In this document: piece by piece, positions 1-7,901 of the stretch
Numbering within the stretch: position 1 is the first letter of the stretch
Layout: every line of letters begins with the position of its first letter
NCBI RefSeq assembly: GCF_014196345.1
Contig: NZ_JACIDN010000002.1
Span: forward strand, 372,001-436,000
Source: Methylobacterium brachythecii
Lineage (GTDB): Bacteria; Pseudomonadota; Alphaproteobacteria; Rhizobiales; Beijerinckiaceae
Length of the DNA stretch: 64,000 nt
Direction: 5' to 3'
Notes under the pieces: generated by a model
Database searches by the model: none
Told to the model about the DNA's origin: nothing
The model's input: the letters and a program-made list of their open reading frames with translations, nothing else
Translations under genes and position numbers: made by a program

Positions 1-149
1 TCCTCGGACGGCCGCGCGCCGGTGCCCCCGATGCCGCGATCGCCCGGATCGACCTGCGCCCGCGGCATCCGCACCGAGGCGAGCAGCAGCGGCAGGCCGC
101 CGAGCAGCCCGAGGAACCTACGTCGCCGCGGGGAGAAAGCGTCGCTCAT
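1..149 (-). CDS. DUF5666-type secreted protein, N-terminal part only (runs off the left edge)
   Basis: The first 49 residues of a reverse-strand gene are visible; the rest lies outside the window. It opens MSDAFSPRRRRFLGLLGGLP, an arginine-rich n-region and hydrophobic core resembling a Tat or Sec signal, followed by a D-R-G-I-G-G-T-G segment that I associate with DUF5666-domain proteins. The start lies 12 bp after the stop of the DUF6502 gene, and the GGGGAGG ribosome-binding site sits in that gap, so the two are very likely co-transcribed. DUF5666 and DUF6502 genes are often neighbours. Product function is unknown; family assignment rests on a short stretch. Confidence 0.55.
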   Translation of the reverse strand, partial: MSDAFSPRRRRFLGLLGGLPLLLASVRMPRAQVDPGDRGIGGTGARPSE

Positions 150-161
150 GAGCGCCTCCCC

Positions 162-1067
162 TTAGGCGTCTGCGGCGGGGGCCGAAGGCGCGCTCGCGGG
201 CGGCGTGTCCTCGCGATACACGTAGATGCCGAAGTTCCAGCGATGCGATCCGCCGGGATCGCCGATGCAGGCCTCGTGCGCCTCGGCATTCGCCTGCCTC
301 AAAGCATCCATCGCGATCTCGCGCGCCCTCGCCTCCAGCCTCTCGGCCAGTGCCTGGGAGAGGCCGTCGTAATGCACGGCCCGCTCCAGGAAGCGCGGCT
401 CCTCGCCCACGATGTTCTCGACTGCGGCGGCAACGTGGTCGTGGAGGTTGCGACCGAAATAATAGAGCTGCGGCTCGCCGCCGCCGCGCGGCAGGTAGGC
501 GGCCTCGCGCAGTACCACCCGGCCCTGCTCGTCGAGCGCGGCGAGCCCACGGTCGAGCCACTCGTCGAGGACGGCACGCGGCCGCACGTCCCGCGTCACG
601 CCGGCCACCAATGACTCAAAGGACGGCGCTTCGTCCTCGCTCGCTCGGGGAAGCGGTAGGGGCCGTCCCTGCGCATCGGTGAATTCGGGCGCCGCGACCC
701 AGCGCGCGATGATCCGGCTCGTGCGCGAGACCACGCCCGGCACCTGGCTCACCGGCGCACCGGCTCCGCGCAACCGCCTGACCTCCTTGCGGTGAATCCC
801 GGTGAGAAGGCTGACGCGGCTATCCGTCTGCTCCTTGCCGGCCAAGGCGAAATCGTACTCGGCAACGTTCACGTAGAGTTCGCGCAGCAGGTTGGTCAGA
901 GCCGGAAAGGTGATGCCGCGCGCCACGAACAGCCGGACCAGCGGCCGCAGCAGGCGGGCCACCGGCGCGTGCAGGGCTGCGGCCTGCGGCGAGGCGGCAT
1001 CTGAGATTTCGGGCATGTCGGGCGGCACGGACATGACCACAGATGTACTCGGAGGCGCGTGGGACAC
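162..1067 (-). CDS. DUF6502 family protein
   Basis: 301-aa soluble protein. Residues about 35-110 look like a helical domain typical of DUF6502: R-L-L-R-P-L-V-R-L, then a G-I-H-R-K-E-V-R-R-L segment resembling a winged-helix DNA-binding motif. No signal peptide. The first Met is used here, but Met12 (MSVPPDM) is an equally possible start. It is first in a probable operon with the DUF5666 gene at the left edge. Function in the family is not established; the helix-turn-helix-like segment suggests regulation, which is inference. Confidence 0.7.
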   Translation of the reverse strand: MSHAPPSTSVVMSVPPDMPEISDAASPQAAALHAPVARLLRPLVRLFVARGITFPALTNLLRELYVNVAEYDFALAGKEQTDSRVSLLTGIHRKEVRRLRGAGAPVSQVPGVVSRTSRIIARWVAAPEFTDAQGRPLPLPRASEDEAPSFESLVAGVTRDVRPRAVLDEWLDRGLAALDEQGRVVLREAAYLPRGGGEPQLYYFGRNLHDHVAAAVENIVGEEPRFLERAVHYDGLSQALAERLEARAREIAMDALRQANAEAHEACIGDPGGSHRWNFGIYVYREDTPPASAPSAPAADA

Positions 1068-1173
1068 AATCCCACAATGTGCGCTTCAACACCTCACACC
1101 GCAGATTTCGAATTGACGTGGGAATTTTGCACACGTAGCTTTTGCGTGTTCAAATTTCCCATGGACACGAAAC

Positions 1174-1479
1174 ATGACCGAGGTTCGAGCTGCCCACCTG
1201 TCAACTGACGAACCCCTCTCGGTGCGTCGGCCCCCGGCATCCCTCGCCGACGTTTCGCTCCACCCCTTTCGCCGCGGCCTGCTCTTCTTGGCCGCGCTGT
1301 CCTTGCCCGTCATTGGATGCGCACTCGCCGACCGGTTCCACGGCAACGCATCCGATCCGGCGCAAGTCGCCGCCGTCCTGCGCACCCCCCCTCGAAGTGG
1401 GACGGCGGCGAACCCTTCGAGCGCGATGACGCTCCGCTTCGCCCCTGCGAAGTTCGGCCAGAGCCTGAGCACGCGATGA
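1174..1479 (+). CDS. small single-pass membrane protein, hypothetical
   Basis: 101 aa. Residues about 34-52 (GLLFLAALSLPVIGCALAD) form one hydrophobic segment, possibly with a lipobox-like Cys, followed by a polar tail. Not recognised. It starts about 100 bp after the divergent DUF6502 gene and its TGA stop overlaps the ATG of the next small ORF (ATGA at 1476-1479), the usual sign of translational coupling. The overlap is the main support for both genes being real; composition alone would not exclude a chance ORF in such GC-rich DNA. Confidence 0.45.
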   Translation: MTEVRAAHLSTDEPLSVRRPPASLADVSLHPFRRGLLFLAALSLPVIGCALADRFHGNASDPAQVAAVLRTPPRSGTAANPSSAMTLRFAPAKFGQSLSTR

Positions 1480-1655
1480 GCAGCCTCACTCTACTGGCTC
1501 GCCCCGGCCCCCTTTTCGGCCGGCCAGTGCTTGACCACCCCGAAGAGGCGATGCCTCGCGAGCGCGACCCGTGCGGTGGGGAGCACGTCATCGACTTTGC
1601 CCTGTGCCTCGTGATCGCCGCCGCCACGGTGGGCCTGATGCTCCTGGCACTCTGA
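1476..1655 (+). CDS. 59-aa membrane protein coupled to the upstream ORF
   Basis: Reads MSSLTLLARPGPLFG at the N terminus and ends in one hydrophobic helix (FALCLVIAAATVGLMLLAL) that reaches the last residue, so it would be tail-anchored. Its ATG overlaps the upstream stop by the ATGA arrangement. No family recognised. The next gene (outer membrane protein at 1730) follows after 74 bp, so all three might share a transcript. Confidence 0.4.
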   Translation: MSSLTLLARPGPLFGRPVLDHPEEAMPRERDPCGGEHVIDFALCLVIAAATVGLMLLAL

Positions 1656-1729
1656 AAGTTTTCGGCGCCCCGGCGCCGATCGATCCGGCCCCCGACGCGA
1701 AAAGGGCCGACGTCACGAAAGAGAGCGAC

Positions 1730-2464
1730 ATGAACGGAAAACTGCTCGCCGCCGCCCTGTGCGTCGGCACCTTGGCTGCTGTCTCAGCCCAGGCTGCGGA
1801 CTTGCCCAGGCGGGCCGCCCCGCCCCCGCCGCTGCCGATCCCGCCCGTCTTCACCTGGACCGGCATCTATGTCGGCGTGAACGCCGGCTACGGTTTCACC
1901 TCCGGCTCGTCGAGCTTCACCGACCCGACCTACGGGACGGTCACGGGCGGCGGCAATCGAGGCGGCTTCGTCGGCGGCGGCCAGCTCGGCTACAACTATC
2001 AGTTCACGCCCGGCTCCGGATTCGTGATCGGCATCGAGACGGACATCCAGGGGGCAGCCTTCTCGCGCGGCAATACCGCGATCGGCACGACGCCGTACTA
2101 CAACGTCTCGCCTTCGCTCGATTATCTCGGCACGGTACGCGGCCGTCTCGGCTACGCCTTCGACCGCTGGCTGGTCTACGGCACCGGCGGTCTCGCCTAT
2201 GGCGGTGGAAGCCTGCCCTCCAGCGCCAGCGCATATCCCTACACGCTGCCGGACACCTCGCGCATCGGTTACGCGGTCGGCGGCGGCGTCGAATACGCGC
2301 TGACCGACCACGTCTCGGTCAAGGTCGAGGGGCTCTACGTCAACCTCGGCAAGGGCACGCCGGGCTCGACCTACTACGACGCCACGACGCCGGCCTATTA
2401 CGGCACCGGCCGCTCCGATTCCGGCTTCGGGCTCGCCCGCGCCGGGCTGAACTACCGCTTCTGA
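1730..2464 (+). CDS. outer membrane beta-barrel protein, Omp25/RopB type
   Basis: 244 aa. An N-terminal Sec signal ends in AAVSAQA, followed by a proline-rich linker (PPPPLPIPPV) and then F-T-W-T-G-I-Y-V-G-V-N-A-G-Y-G, the characteristic start of Omp25/Omp31-type barrels of Rhizobiales. Alternating Gly/aromatic beta strands fill the rest, and the C terminus is a Phe (GLNYRF), the signal recognised by the BAM machinery. Located in the outer membrane. GAAAGAGAG precedes the ATG. Methylobacterium genomes carry many paralogues, so an individual role cannot be given. Confidence 0.85.
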   Translation: MNGKLLAAALCVGTLAAVSAQAADLPRRAAPPPPLPIPPVFTWTGIYVGVNAGYGFTSGSSSFTDPTYGTVTGGGNRGGFVGGGQLGYNYQFTPGSGFVIGIETDIQGAAFSRGNTAIGTTPYYNVSPSLDYLGTVRGRLGYAFDRWLVYGTGGLAYGGGSLPSSASAYPYTLPDTSRIGYAVGGGVEYALTDHVSVKVEGLYVNLGKGTPGSTYYDATTPAYYGTGRSDSGFGLARAGLNYRF

Positions 2465-2615
2465 GCGCAGGAGAAGCTCCCCGGCCAGGGGGGAACCGTG
2501 AAGGACCGTGACCGTTCTGAACCTTCGAGGCGGGACAGTTTCTGCGTGTCCGCGTGCGTCACGACGTTCGCCGGATGCGTGGGAATGAAAACTTCCTTCG
2601 ATCGAGGAGAACGAC

Positions 2616-3056
2616 GTGGCCTTCATCCCCCTGCGTAGCGCGAGCCGGCGTTTCGCCATGGTGCTCGCACTCTCGTCGGCGTTTGCCGGCACGGCGACCC
2701 TGCCGTCCCTTGCTCAGGACCTGCCCAGGTTCGAGACGCCCGACATCGACACACCCGATGTGGACGAGCCCTCGTTGGACCTTCCGGACACCAAGGGCGC
2801 CCTCGTCTTCCACGGTAATTACTGCGGCCCGGGCAGCCGCGGCGTGGGCCGGCCTCCGGTCGACGCCCTCGACGAGGCCTGCATGCATCACGATACCTGC
2901 TCGCCGAAGGCTGGAACTGGACTACCGTCGTGCGGCTGCAACGCCCGGCTCGCCCGCGAGGCGAGTCTCGTCGCGCAGAGCCCGCGCACCGACGACGAGC
3001 AGCGCGTCGCGGCCGAGTTCGTCGCGGCCGGCGCGAAGGTCCTGGCCTGCCGTTGA
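2616..3056 (+). CDS. secreted phospholipase A2-like protein
   Basis: 146 aa from a GTG start with GAGGAGA five bases upstream. The N terminus is a signal peptide (cleavage likely after SLA at about residue 33), followed by an acidic D/P-rich spacer and then N-Y-C-G-P-G at about 69-74 and D-E-A-C-M-H-H-D-T-C at about 87-96. These are the calcium-loop and catalytic His-Asp motifs of secretory PLA2 folds, with cysteines placed for disulphides. The family hydrolyses the sn-2 ester of phospholipids. It would be periplasmic or exported. Stand-alone gene. The motif match is strong, but activity and substrate are inferred. Confidence 0.7.
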   Translation: MAFIPLRSASRRFAMVLALSSAFAGTATLPSLAQDLPRFETPDIDTPDVDEPSLDLPDTKGALVFHGNYCGPGSRGVGRPPVDALDEACMHHDTCSPKAGTGLPSCGCNARLAREASLVAQSPRTDDEQRVAAEFVAAGAKVLACR

Positions 3057-3225
3057 TTGCGAGATGAGACGGCTGCCGGGTCTAATCTTCGCTCGAAGCC
3101 CAGCCCGGCAGCCGGACAGCAACTCGCCCCTGGCTTTTGCGCCCGCGGCCTCGGAATGTTAGCTCGCCCCATGACTTGGCGGAGCCAACCGACTCCGTGA
3201 CCGGACTGCTCGGGCGGGAGGCTGC

Positions 3226-3672
3226 GTGACGACGAACCCCATCGGCGGAGCGCTGAGCGGCGGCGTCCACCGGCTGCCCGTGCGGGTCTATTACGAAGAC
3301 ACCGACTTTTCCGGCTTCGTTTACCACGCCAGCTACCTGCGCTTCATGGAACGCGGGCGCACGGAGCTGTTGCGCTCCCTCGCTGGTGACCAATCGGATC
3401 TGCATCGCGACGCGCGCGGCCTGGTCTTCGTCGTGCGGAAGATGACGCTCGACTTCTTGAAGCCCGCGCGCATGGACGACCTGCTCGACGTTCTCACCTG
3501 GTCCAGCGAGCTGAAGGGCGCCTCCATGCACCTCGCCCAGGAGGTGCGCCGAGGGGACGAGGTGCTGATGAAGGCGGACGTCGTGGTCGCCTGCGTCCGC
3601 GAGGGTCGGGCGATCCGGCTCCCGGATTCGCTCCGACACTCGCTGACACGCTCGGTTCCCGGAGCCGTTTAG
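3226..3672 (+). CDS. ybgC: acyl-CoA thioesterase YbgC of the tol-pal cluster
   Basis: 148-aa hot-dog-fold thioesterase. It starts at GTG 3226 with GGGAGG upstream. The signature Y-Y-E-D-T-D-F-S-G-F-V-Y-H-A-S-Y-L-R-F-M-E-R at residues 20-41 contains the catalytic Asp and the motif of the 4-hydroxybenzoyl-CoA thioesterase family. YbgC hydrolyses acyl-CoA or acyl-ACP thioesters on the cytoplasmic side and is classically the first gene of the tol-pal operon. Here a GST and a regulator on the opposite strand separate it from tolQ, so it must be transcribed on its own. Confidence 0.88.
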   Translation: MTTNPIGGALSGGVHRLPVRVYYEDTDFSGFVYHASYLRFMERGRTELLRSLAGDQSDLHRDARGLVFVVRKMTLDFLKPARMDDLLDVLTWSSELKGASMHLAQEVRRGDEVLMKADVVVACVREGRAIRLPDSLRHSLTRSVPGAV

Positions 3673-3673
3673 A

Positions 3674-4291
3674 TCACGCGGCTTCCGCCGCGCTCTCCGC
3701 CAGGTCCTCGCCGATCGTGCGGTGGAAAGCCGAGCGCCGGCTGACGCGATCGAGATAGCCACGCAGGACCGGCGTCTCCGGGATCACCTTCAAAATGTCG
3801 AGCCCCCAGTACAACGCGCTCCCGAGCGCGACGTCGGCGGCCGTGAAGCTTTCGCCGGTGATGTAGGGGCTCGCGGCCAGCGTCCGCTCCACATGAGCCA
3901 GGGCGTCGTCGAACGTGCCGAAGGCGACGCCGCGTGGCTCATACTGCCAGCGGTTCATGTGCGCGGTGATGGCCGGATCGAGCACGGCGTCGACATAGGT
4001 GAGCCAGCTCAGATACGGGCCACGCCTGCGATCCCCGACGGGCGGTGCCATGCCTGCATCGGGAAAGGCATCGCAGAGGTGGATCGCAATGGCCGCCCGC
4101 TCGGTGACGGTGATGCCGTCATGGACGATCGCCGGCACCTTTCCGTGCGCCTGGATCGACCGGTAGCTCACCGGCACGCCGCCGGCTGCGCGGATGTCGA
4201 CGATGCGGGTCTCGAACGGGATGCCGAGCTCGGCCAGCAGCCAATGGATGGCCGAGGAACGCGAATGCGGAGCGTGAAAAAACGTGAGCAT
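3674..4291 (-). CDS. glutathione S-transferase family protein
   Basis: 205 aa. The N-terminal thioredoxin-like half (MLTFFHAPHSRSSAIHWLLA) carries the H-S-R-S pattern with the likely catalytic Ser near residue 11, and the V-P-A-I-V-H-D and E-R-A-A-I-A glutathione-binding segments lie at about 52-70. The C-terminal helical half includes the A-A-D-V-A-L-G N-capping box. Cytosolic; it would conjugate glutathione to or from electrophiles. It ends 2 bp from the ybgC stop (convergent) and lies 94 bp after the WYL regulator on the same strand, so the regulator may control it. Confidence 0.85.
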   Translation of the reverse strand: MLTFFHAPHSRSSAIHWLLAELGIPFETRIVDIRAAGGVPVSYRSIQAHGKVPAIVHDGITVTERAAIAIHLCDAFPDAGMAPPVGDRRRGPYLSWLTYVDAVLDPAITAHMNRWQYEPRGVAFGTFDDALAHVERTLAASPYITGESFTAADVALGSALYWGLDILKVIPETPVLRGYLDRVSRRSAFHRTIGEDLAESAAEAA

Positions 4292-4384
4292 GACCTGATC
4301 CCCTATCTCGAAGTCCAGGGCCGGTCTGTGCTGCCGGGCCGTCTGGAGTGAGGAGAGGGTGCAGTGGCCTTGCGTCAGTTTCTG

Positions 4385-5143
4385 TCAGGAGCCTCGCGCC
4401 AGGGTCTGTGCCGGCCTCATCTCCTTGCGCCACGCCTTCACCAGCGCCGCCCGTCGCGTCGGGTAGCGCTCGCCCGTCAGGGACAGCGCGCCGATATTCT
4501 CGGCGTGGAAATGCCGAAAGGCGGTGCGCAACTCGCACCAGGCCGAGAACAACCGCTTGCGGTCGTAGAAGGCCATGCCGATCGGCCAGACCGTCCGCTC
4601 GGTCATCGCACCGGCCGCGTCGCGGTAGGTGATGAACAGCTTTTCCTCCCGCCGAATCGCCTCGCGCAAGGCCTTCAGCACGGGCGTATGATCGATCTCC
4701 GCCTGAGGCAGCGCGGCCCAGAGGCCGGTCTCGGCTAGGGCCTCGCGCTGGTCGGACGGCGTCGCCATGGCGATCTTGGCGATGGCGTTGGTGGCCGCCT
4801 TGGCGAGGACGGAATCGGCCTGCCGTTCGACCCAGCGCGCGCCCAGCACCAGCGCCTCGCGTTCGTCCTCGTCGAACATCAGCGGCGGCAGGAAGAAGCC
4901 GGAGCGGAGTACATAGCCCATGCCGGCCTCGCCCTCGACCGGGGCGCCGAGCCCGCTCAACGTGGCGATGTCGCGGTAGATCGTCCGCTCCGAGACGGAC
5001 AGCTCCTCGGCGAGCACGGCGGCGGTCACCGGGCGGCGGCGACGACGCAGGGCATCGATCAGAGAGAACAGGCGGTCGGTGCGACTCAGTGGATCATCTC
5101 CCGAACATCGATCAGCCTCACGATAGCCGAGATCGACAACCAA
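4385..5143 (-). CDS. YafY-type HTH/WYL transcriptional regulator
   Basis: The N-terminal HTH_11 domain (SRTDRLFSLIDALRRRRRPV, then SVSERTIYRDIATLSGLGAPV) is followed by a WYL ligand-sensing domain (about residues 150-225). The family usually begins at the serine-arginine motif. Here that would place the start at a CTG at 5089 with GGAGATGATCC just upstream; the annotated upstream start adds 18 atypical residues. These regulators often control a neighbouring gene, here probably the GST downstream. The ligand is unknown. Confidence 0.85.
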   Translation of the reverse strand: MVVDLGYREADRCSGDDPLSRTDRLFSLIDALRRRRRPVTAAVLAEELSVSERTIYRDIATLSGLGAPVEGEAGMGYVLRSGFFLPPLMFDEDEREALVLGARWVERQADSVLAKAATNAIAKIAMATPSDQREALAETGLWAALPQAEIDHTPVLKALREAIRREEKLFITYRDAAGAMTERTVWPIGMAFYDRKRLFSAWCELRTAFRHFHAENIGALSLTGERYPTRRAALVKAWRKEMRPAQTLARGS

Positions 5144-5344
5144 TCCTTAACCTTGATGCGCGCCTAAACTAGCTCGCGAAAAGCTCGCAACGATCGTGCG
5201 GCGGCTGGACAAGCTCGGCCCTTACTTTCGACAGATTCGAGAGCGATTTGCTTTGATATCGCTCAAGGATTCGGCGAGAGCGCGGGCCCAGCCGGGATGC
5301 CGCAGGAATCGCTGCGCCCCAGGGCCATTCGGGATCCGACGACG

Positions 5345-6070
5345 ATGAATCCAGCCGATGCCATGCAGGCGGCCCAAGCCGCTCCCGTCGTGGACATGAG
5401 CCTGTTCGGCTTGTTCTGGCAGGCCCATTTCGTCGTGAAGATCGTGATGGTCGGCCTGCTCAGCGCCTCGATCTGGTGCTGGTCGATCATCGTCGACAAG
5501 ACCCTGCTCTTCCGCCGCACCGATGCCGAGATGGATGCCTTCGAGGAGGCGTTCTGGTCCGGCCGCTCGCTGGAAGAACTCTACCGCTCCTACAACGACC
5601 GTCCGGCCACGGGCCTCGCCGCCGTCTTCGTCGCCGCGATGCGCGAGTGGAAGCGTTCGTTCGAGGGCTCGGGCCGTCAGGTGCAGTCGCTCAGCCAGCG
5701 CATCGAGAAGCAGCTCGACGTCACCATTCATCGCGAGGTCGAGCGGCTCGAATCGCGCCTTCTGTTTCTCGCCTCGATCGGCTCGGCCGGCCCGTATATC
5801 GGCCTGTTCGGCACGGTCTGGGGTATCATGACCGCCTTCACCTCGATCGCGGCCTCGAAGAACACCTCGCTCGCCGTCGTGGCTCCGGGCATCGCCGAGG
5901 CTCTGTTCGCCACCGCCATCGGCTTGTTCGCGGCGATCCCCGCCGTGCTCGCCTACAACAAGCTCCAGGCCTCGGTATCCAAATCGCAGTCGCGTCTCGA
6001 AGGCTTCGCCGACGAGTTCTCGGCCATCCTCTCGCGCCAGATCGATGAGCGCCTCTCGCTCGCCGCCTGA
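5345..6070 (+). CDS. tolQ: Tol-Pal system proton channel subunit TolQ
   Basis: 241 aa from ATG 5345; a longer in-frame extension to 5297 exists but lacks family support. It has three membrane helices: about 20-45 (VVKIVMVGLLSASIWCWSII), 130-155 (ending GLFGTVWGIMTAF) and 165-195, with the conserved G-P-Y-I-G-L-F-G-T-V-W-G-I-M motif of the MotA/TolQ/ExbB family. With TolR it forms the inner-membrane proton channel that energises TolA during outer-membrane constriction. First gene of the tolQRAB run; tolR follows after 28 bp. Confidence 0.96.
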   Translation: MNPADAMQAAQAAPVVDMSLFGLFWQAHFVVKIVMVGLLSASIWCWSIIVDKTLLFRRTDAEMDAFEEAFWSGRSLEELYRSYNDRPATGLAAVFVAAMREWKRSFEGSGRQVQSLSQRIEKQLDVTIHREVERLESRLLFLASIGSAGPYIGLFGTVWGIMTAFTSIAASKNTSLAVVAPGIAEALFATAIGLFAAIPAVLAYNKLQASVSKSQSRLEGFADEFSAILSRQIDERLSLAA

Positions 6071-6098
6071 TCAGGAAGCCGAAGCAGGATCACGCACG

Positions 6099-6542
6099 AT
6101 GGGCATGAGCCACGGAGCGGCACAGGGCGGCAAGCGGCGCCGGCGCGGCAAGCGCGGCGGAGGCCCGATCAACGAGATCAACATGACGCCGTTCATCGAC
6201 GTCGTGCTCGTGCTGCTGATCATCTTCATGGTGGCCGCGCCGATGATGACGGTGGGCGTGCCGCTCGACCTGCCCCAATCCAAGGCGAGCCCGCTCAATT
6301 CCGACGTGAAGCCGATCACCCTGTCGATCCGCCAGACCGGACAGATCTTCCTCGGCGAGGCGGAGCTGAAGGACGACGACATCGTCCCGCACCTCATGCA
6401 GGAGGCCAAGGCCGGCACCGAGGACCGCGTCTTCGTGCGCGGCGACAAGCGCGTCGATTATGGCCGCGTCGCGCAGGTGATGGCGATCGTCACCGGCGGC
6501 GGCTTCAAGAAGGTGGCGCTCGTCACCGAACCGGACAATTGA
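6099..6542 (+). CDS. tolR: Tol-Pal system protein TolR
   Basis: 147 aa from ATG 6099 (an upstream in-frame start at 6045 would overlap tolQ and is less likely). A basic N terminus (GGKRRRRGKRGGG) stays in the cytoplasm, followed by one membrane helix carrying the proton-relay aspartate in T-P-F-I-D-V-V-L-V-L-L-I-I-F-M-V, then a periplasmic ExbD/TolR domain ending G-G-F-K-K-V-A-L-V-T-E. It couples proton flow through TolQ to TolA. The tolA start lies 15 bp downstream. Confidence 0.96.
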   Translation: MGMSHGAAQGGKRRRRGKRGGGPINEINMTPFIDVVLVLLIIFMVAAPMMTVGVPLDLPQSKASPLNSDVKPITLSIRQTGQIFLGEAELKDDDIVPHLMQEAKAGTEDRVFVRGDKRVDYGRVAQVMAIVTGGGFKKVALVTEPDN

Positions 6543-6557
6543 GAGGGCGCTGAGACC

Positions 6558-7826
6558 GTGCGCTTTCCCAAGCTCAGCTTCGACAAGAGCGAACCCGGTG
6601 TATGGGTTTCCGCCGGCACGCATGTGGCGCTGCTGTCGCTCGCGCTGTTCGCGGTAGCGGCTCCCGCCCTGCCGAACGCCGACGAGGGCGTGCCGGTCGA
6701 GGTGCTCACCGAGCAGCAATTCTCCGAGCTCACCCGCGGCGAGCGCAACGCCGACAAGCCGCAGGAAAAGCCAAACAAGGCCGACCGCGTTGCCGACAAG
6801 GTCGAGGAGCGCGAGCCCGAGAACGCCAAGGTCGACACGCCGGCCCCGCCGACGCGTACCGCCGAGATGAAGCTCGCTTCGGTCGACGAGATCCCCCTGC
6901 GCGCCGATACGCCCGACCCCGCCAAGGAAGAAGCTGCGGCCGCTGCCGCGAAGGCGGCTCAGGCCAAGGCCGAAGCCGAGAAGGCCGCCGCCGCCAAGGC
7001 CGAAGCAAAGGCAAAGGCCGAGGCTGCCGCCAAGGCCGAGAAGGCCGAGGCCGCCAAGCGCGAGGAACTCCAAAAACTCGTCGAGCGCGAGGAAGCCGAG
7101 GCCGCCGCGAAGGAAGCCGCCAAGAAGGCCTCCGAGGCCAAGGCGAAAGCCGAGGCAAAGGCCAAGGCTGAGGCGAAAGCCAAGGCGGACGCCGAGGCCA
7201 AGGCAGAGGCTGAAGCCGAGAAGAAACTCGCGGAAGCCAAGGCGAAGGCCGAGGCCGATGCGAAAGCCAAGACCGAGGCGACCGCGAAGGCGGAAGCTGC
7301 TGCGAAGGCCAAGGCAAAGGCCATGGCCGAGGCGAAGGCCAAGGCGGATGCCGAGGCCAAGGCCAAGAAGCAGGCCGAGCTCGCGAACAAGTACAGCCCC
7401 GGCGACATCCGCCAGCTCCTCGCCAACAAGGCGCCCTCGCAATCGACCGGCTCGACGGGCCGGGAGGTCCAGCGCACGGCGTCGCTGGGCACCTCGACGG
7501 GCAATGCGCAGAAGCTTTCGCCGTCGATGCGCGATGCCCTCGTCGGCATGCTGCAGCAGCAGATCGAGCGCTGCTACTCGGCGCCCCCCGGCGCGACGCA
7601 GGGCATCATCCTGCCGATGCTCGACATCAAGCTGAACCCGGATGGGTCGCTGACCAGCGAGCCGCGGATCATGCGCGGTGGCGCGAGTGGGGTCGACCAG
7701 TCGATCGCCCAGGCCGCCCTACGCGCGGTGCGTCGCTGCGCGCCGTATAAGATTCCGTCGCAATTCGCGCCGTATTACAACGACTGGAAGGCCATCAACG
7801 CGGAGTTCGAGTTCTCGCGGGTGTGA
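6558..7826 (+). CDS. tolA: Tol-Pal system protein TolA
   Basis: 422 aa from a GTG start. One N-terminal anchor helix (VSAGTHVALLSLALFAVAAP) is followed by a very long Ala/Lys/Glu coiled coil at about 118-280 and a C-terminal globular domain (about 320-422) with two cysteines, Q-I-E-R-C-Y and R-R-C-A-P-Y, and the L-N-P-D-G-S-L motif of TonB/TolA C-terminal domains. It spans the periplasm from TolQR to TolB/Pal. The codon-level AAG-GCC-GAG repetition makes this stretch low-complexity and a likely site of length variation. Confidence 0.95.
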   Translation: MRFPKLSFDKSEPGVWVSAGTHVALLSLALFAVAAPALPNADEGVPVEVLTEQQFSELTRGERNADKPQEKPNKADRVADKVEEREPENAKVDTPAPPTRTAEMKLASVDEIPLRADTPDPAKEEAAAAAAKAAQAKAEAEKAAAAKAEAKAKAEAAAKAEKAEAAKREELQKLVEREEAEAAAKEAAKKASEAKAKAEAKAKAEAKAKADAEAKAEAEAEKKLAEAKAKAEADAKAKTEATAKAEAAAKAKAKAMAEAKAKADAEAKAKKQAELANKYSPGDIRQLLANKAPSQSTGSTGREVQRTASLGTSTGNAQKLSPSMRDALVGMLQQQIERCYSAPPGATQGIILPMLDIKLNPDGSLTSEPRIMRGGASGVDQSIAQAALRAVRRCAPYKIPSQFAPYYNDWKAINAEFEFSRV

Positions 7827-7901
7827 GAACCGAGCTTCTCTTCTCCCTTGTGGGAAGGGAAGAGCGCGAGCCCGAAGCCTCAGCCTTTTCGGAACTGACT
7901 C

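Noticed and set aside
6900..7400. Tandem repeat or CRISPR-like array
   Set aside because: Repetition comes from Ala/Lys/Glu codons of the TolA coiled coil, with no spacers.
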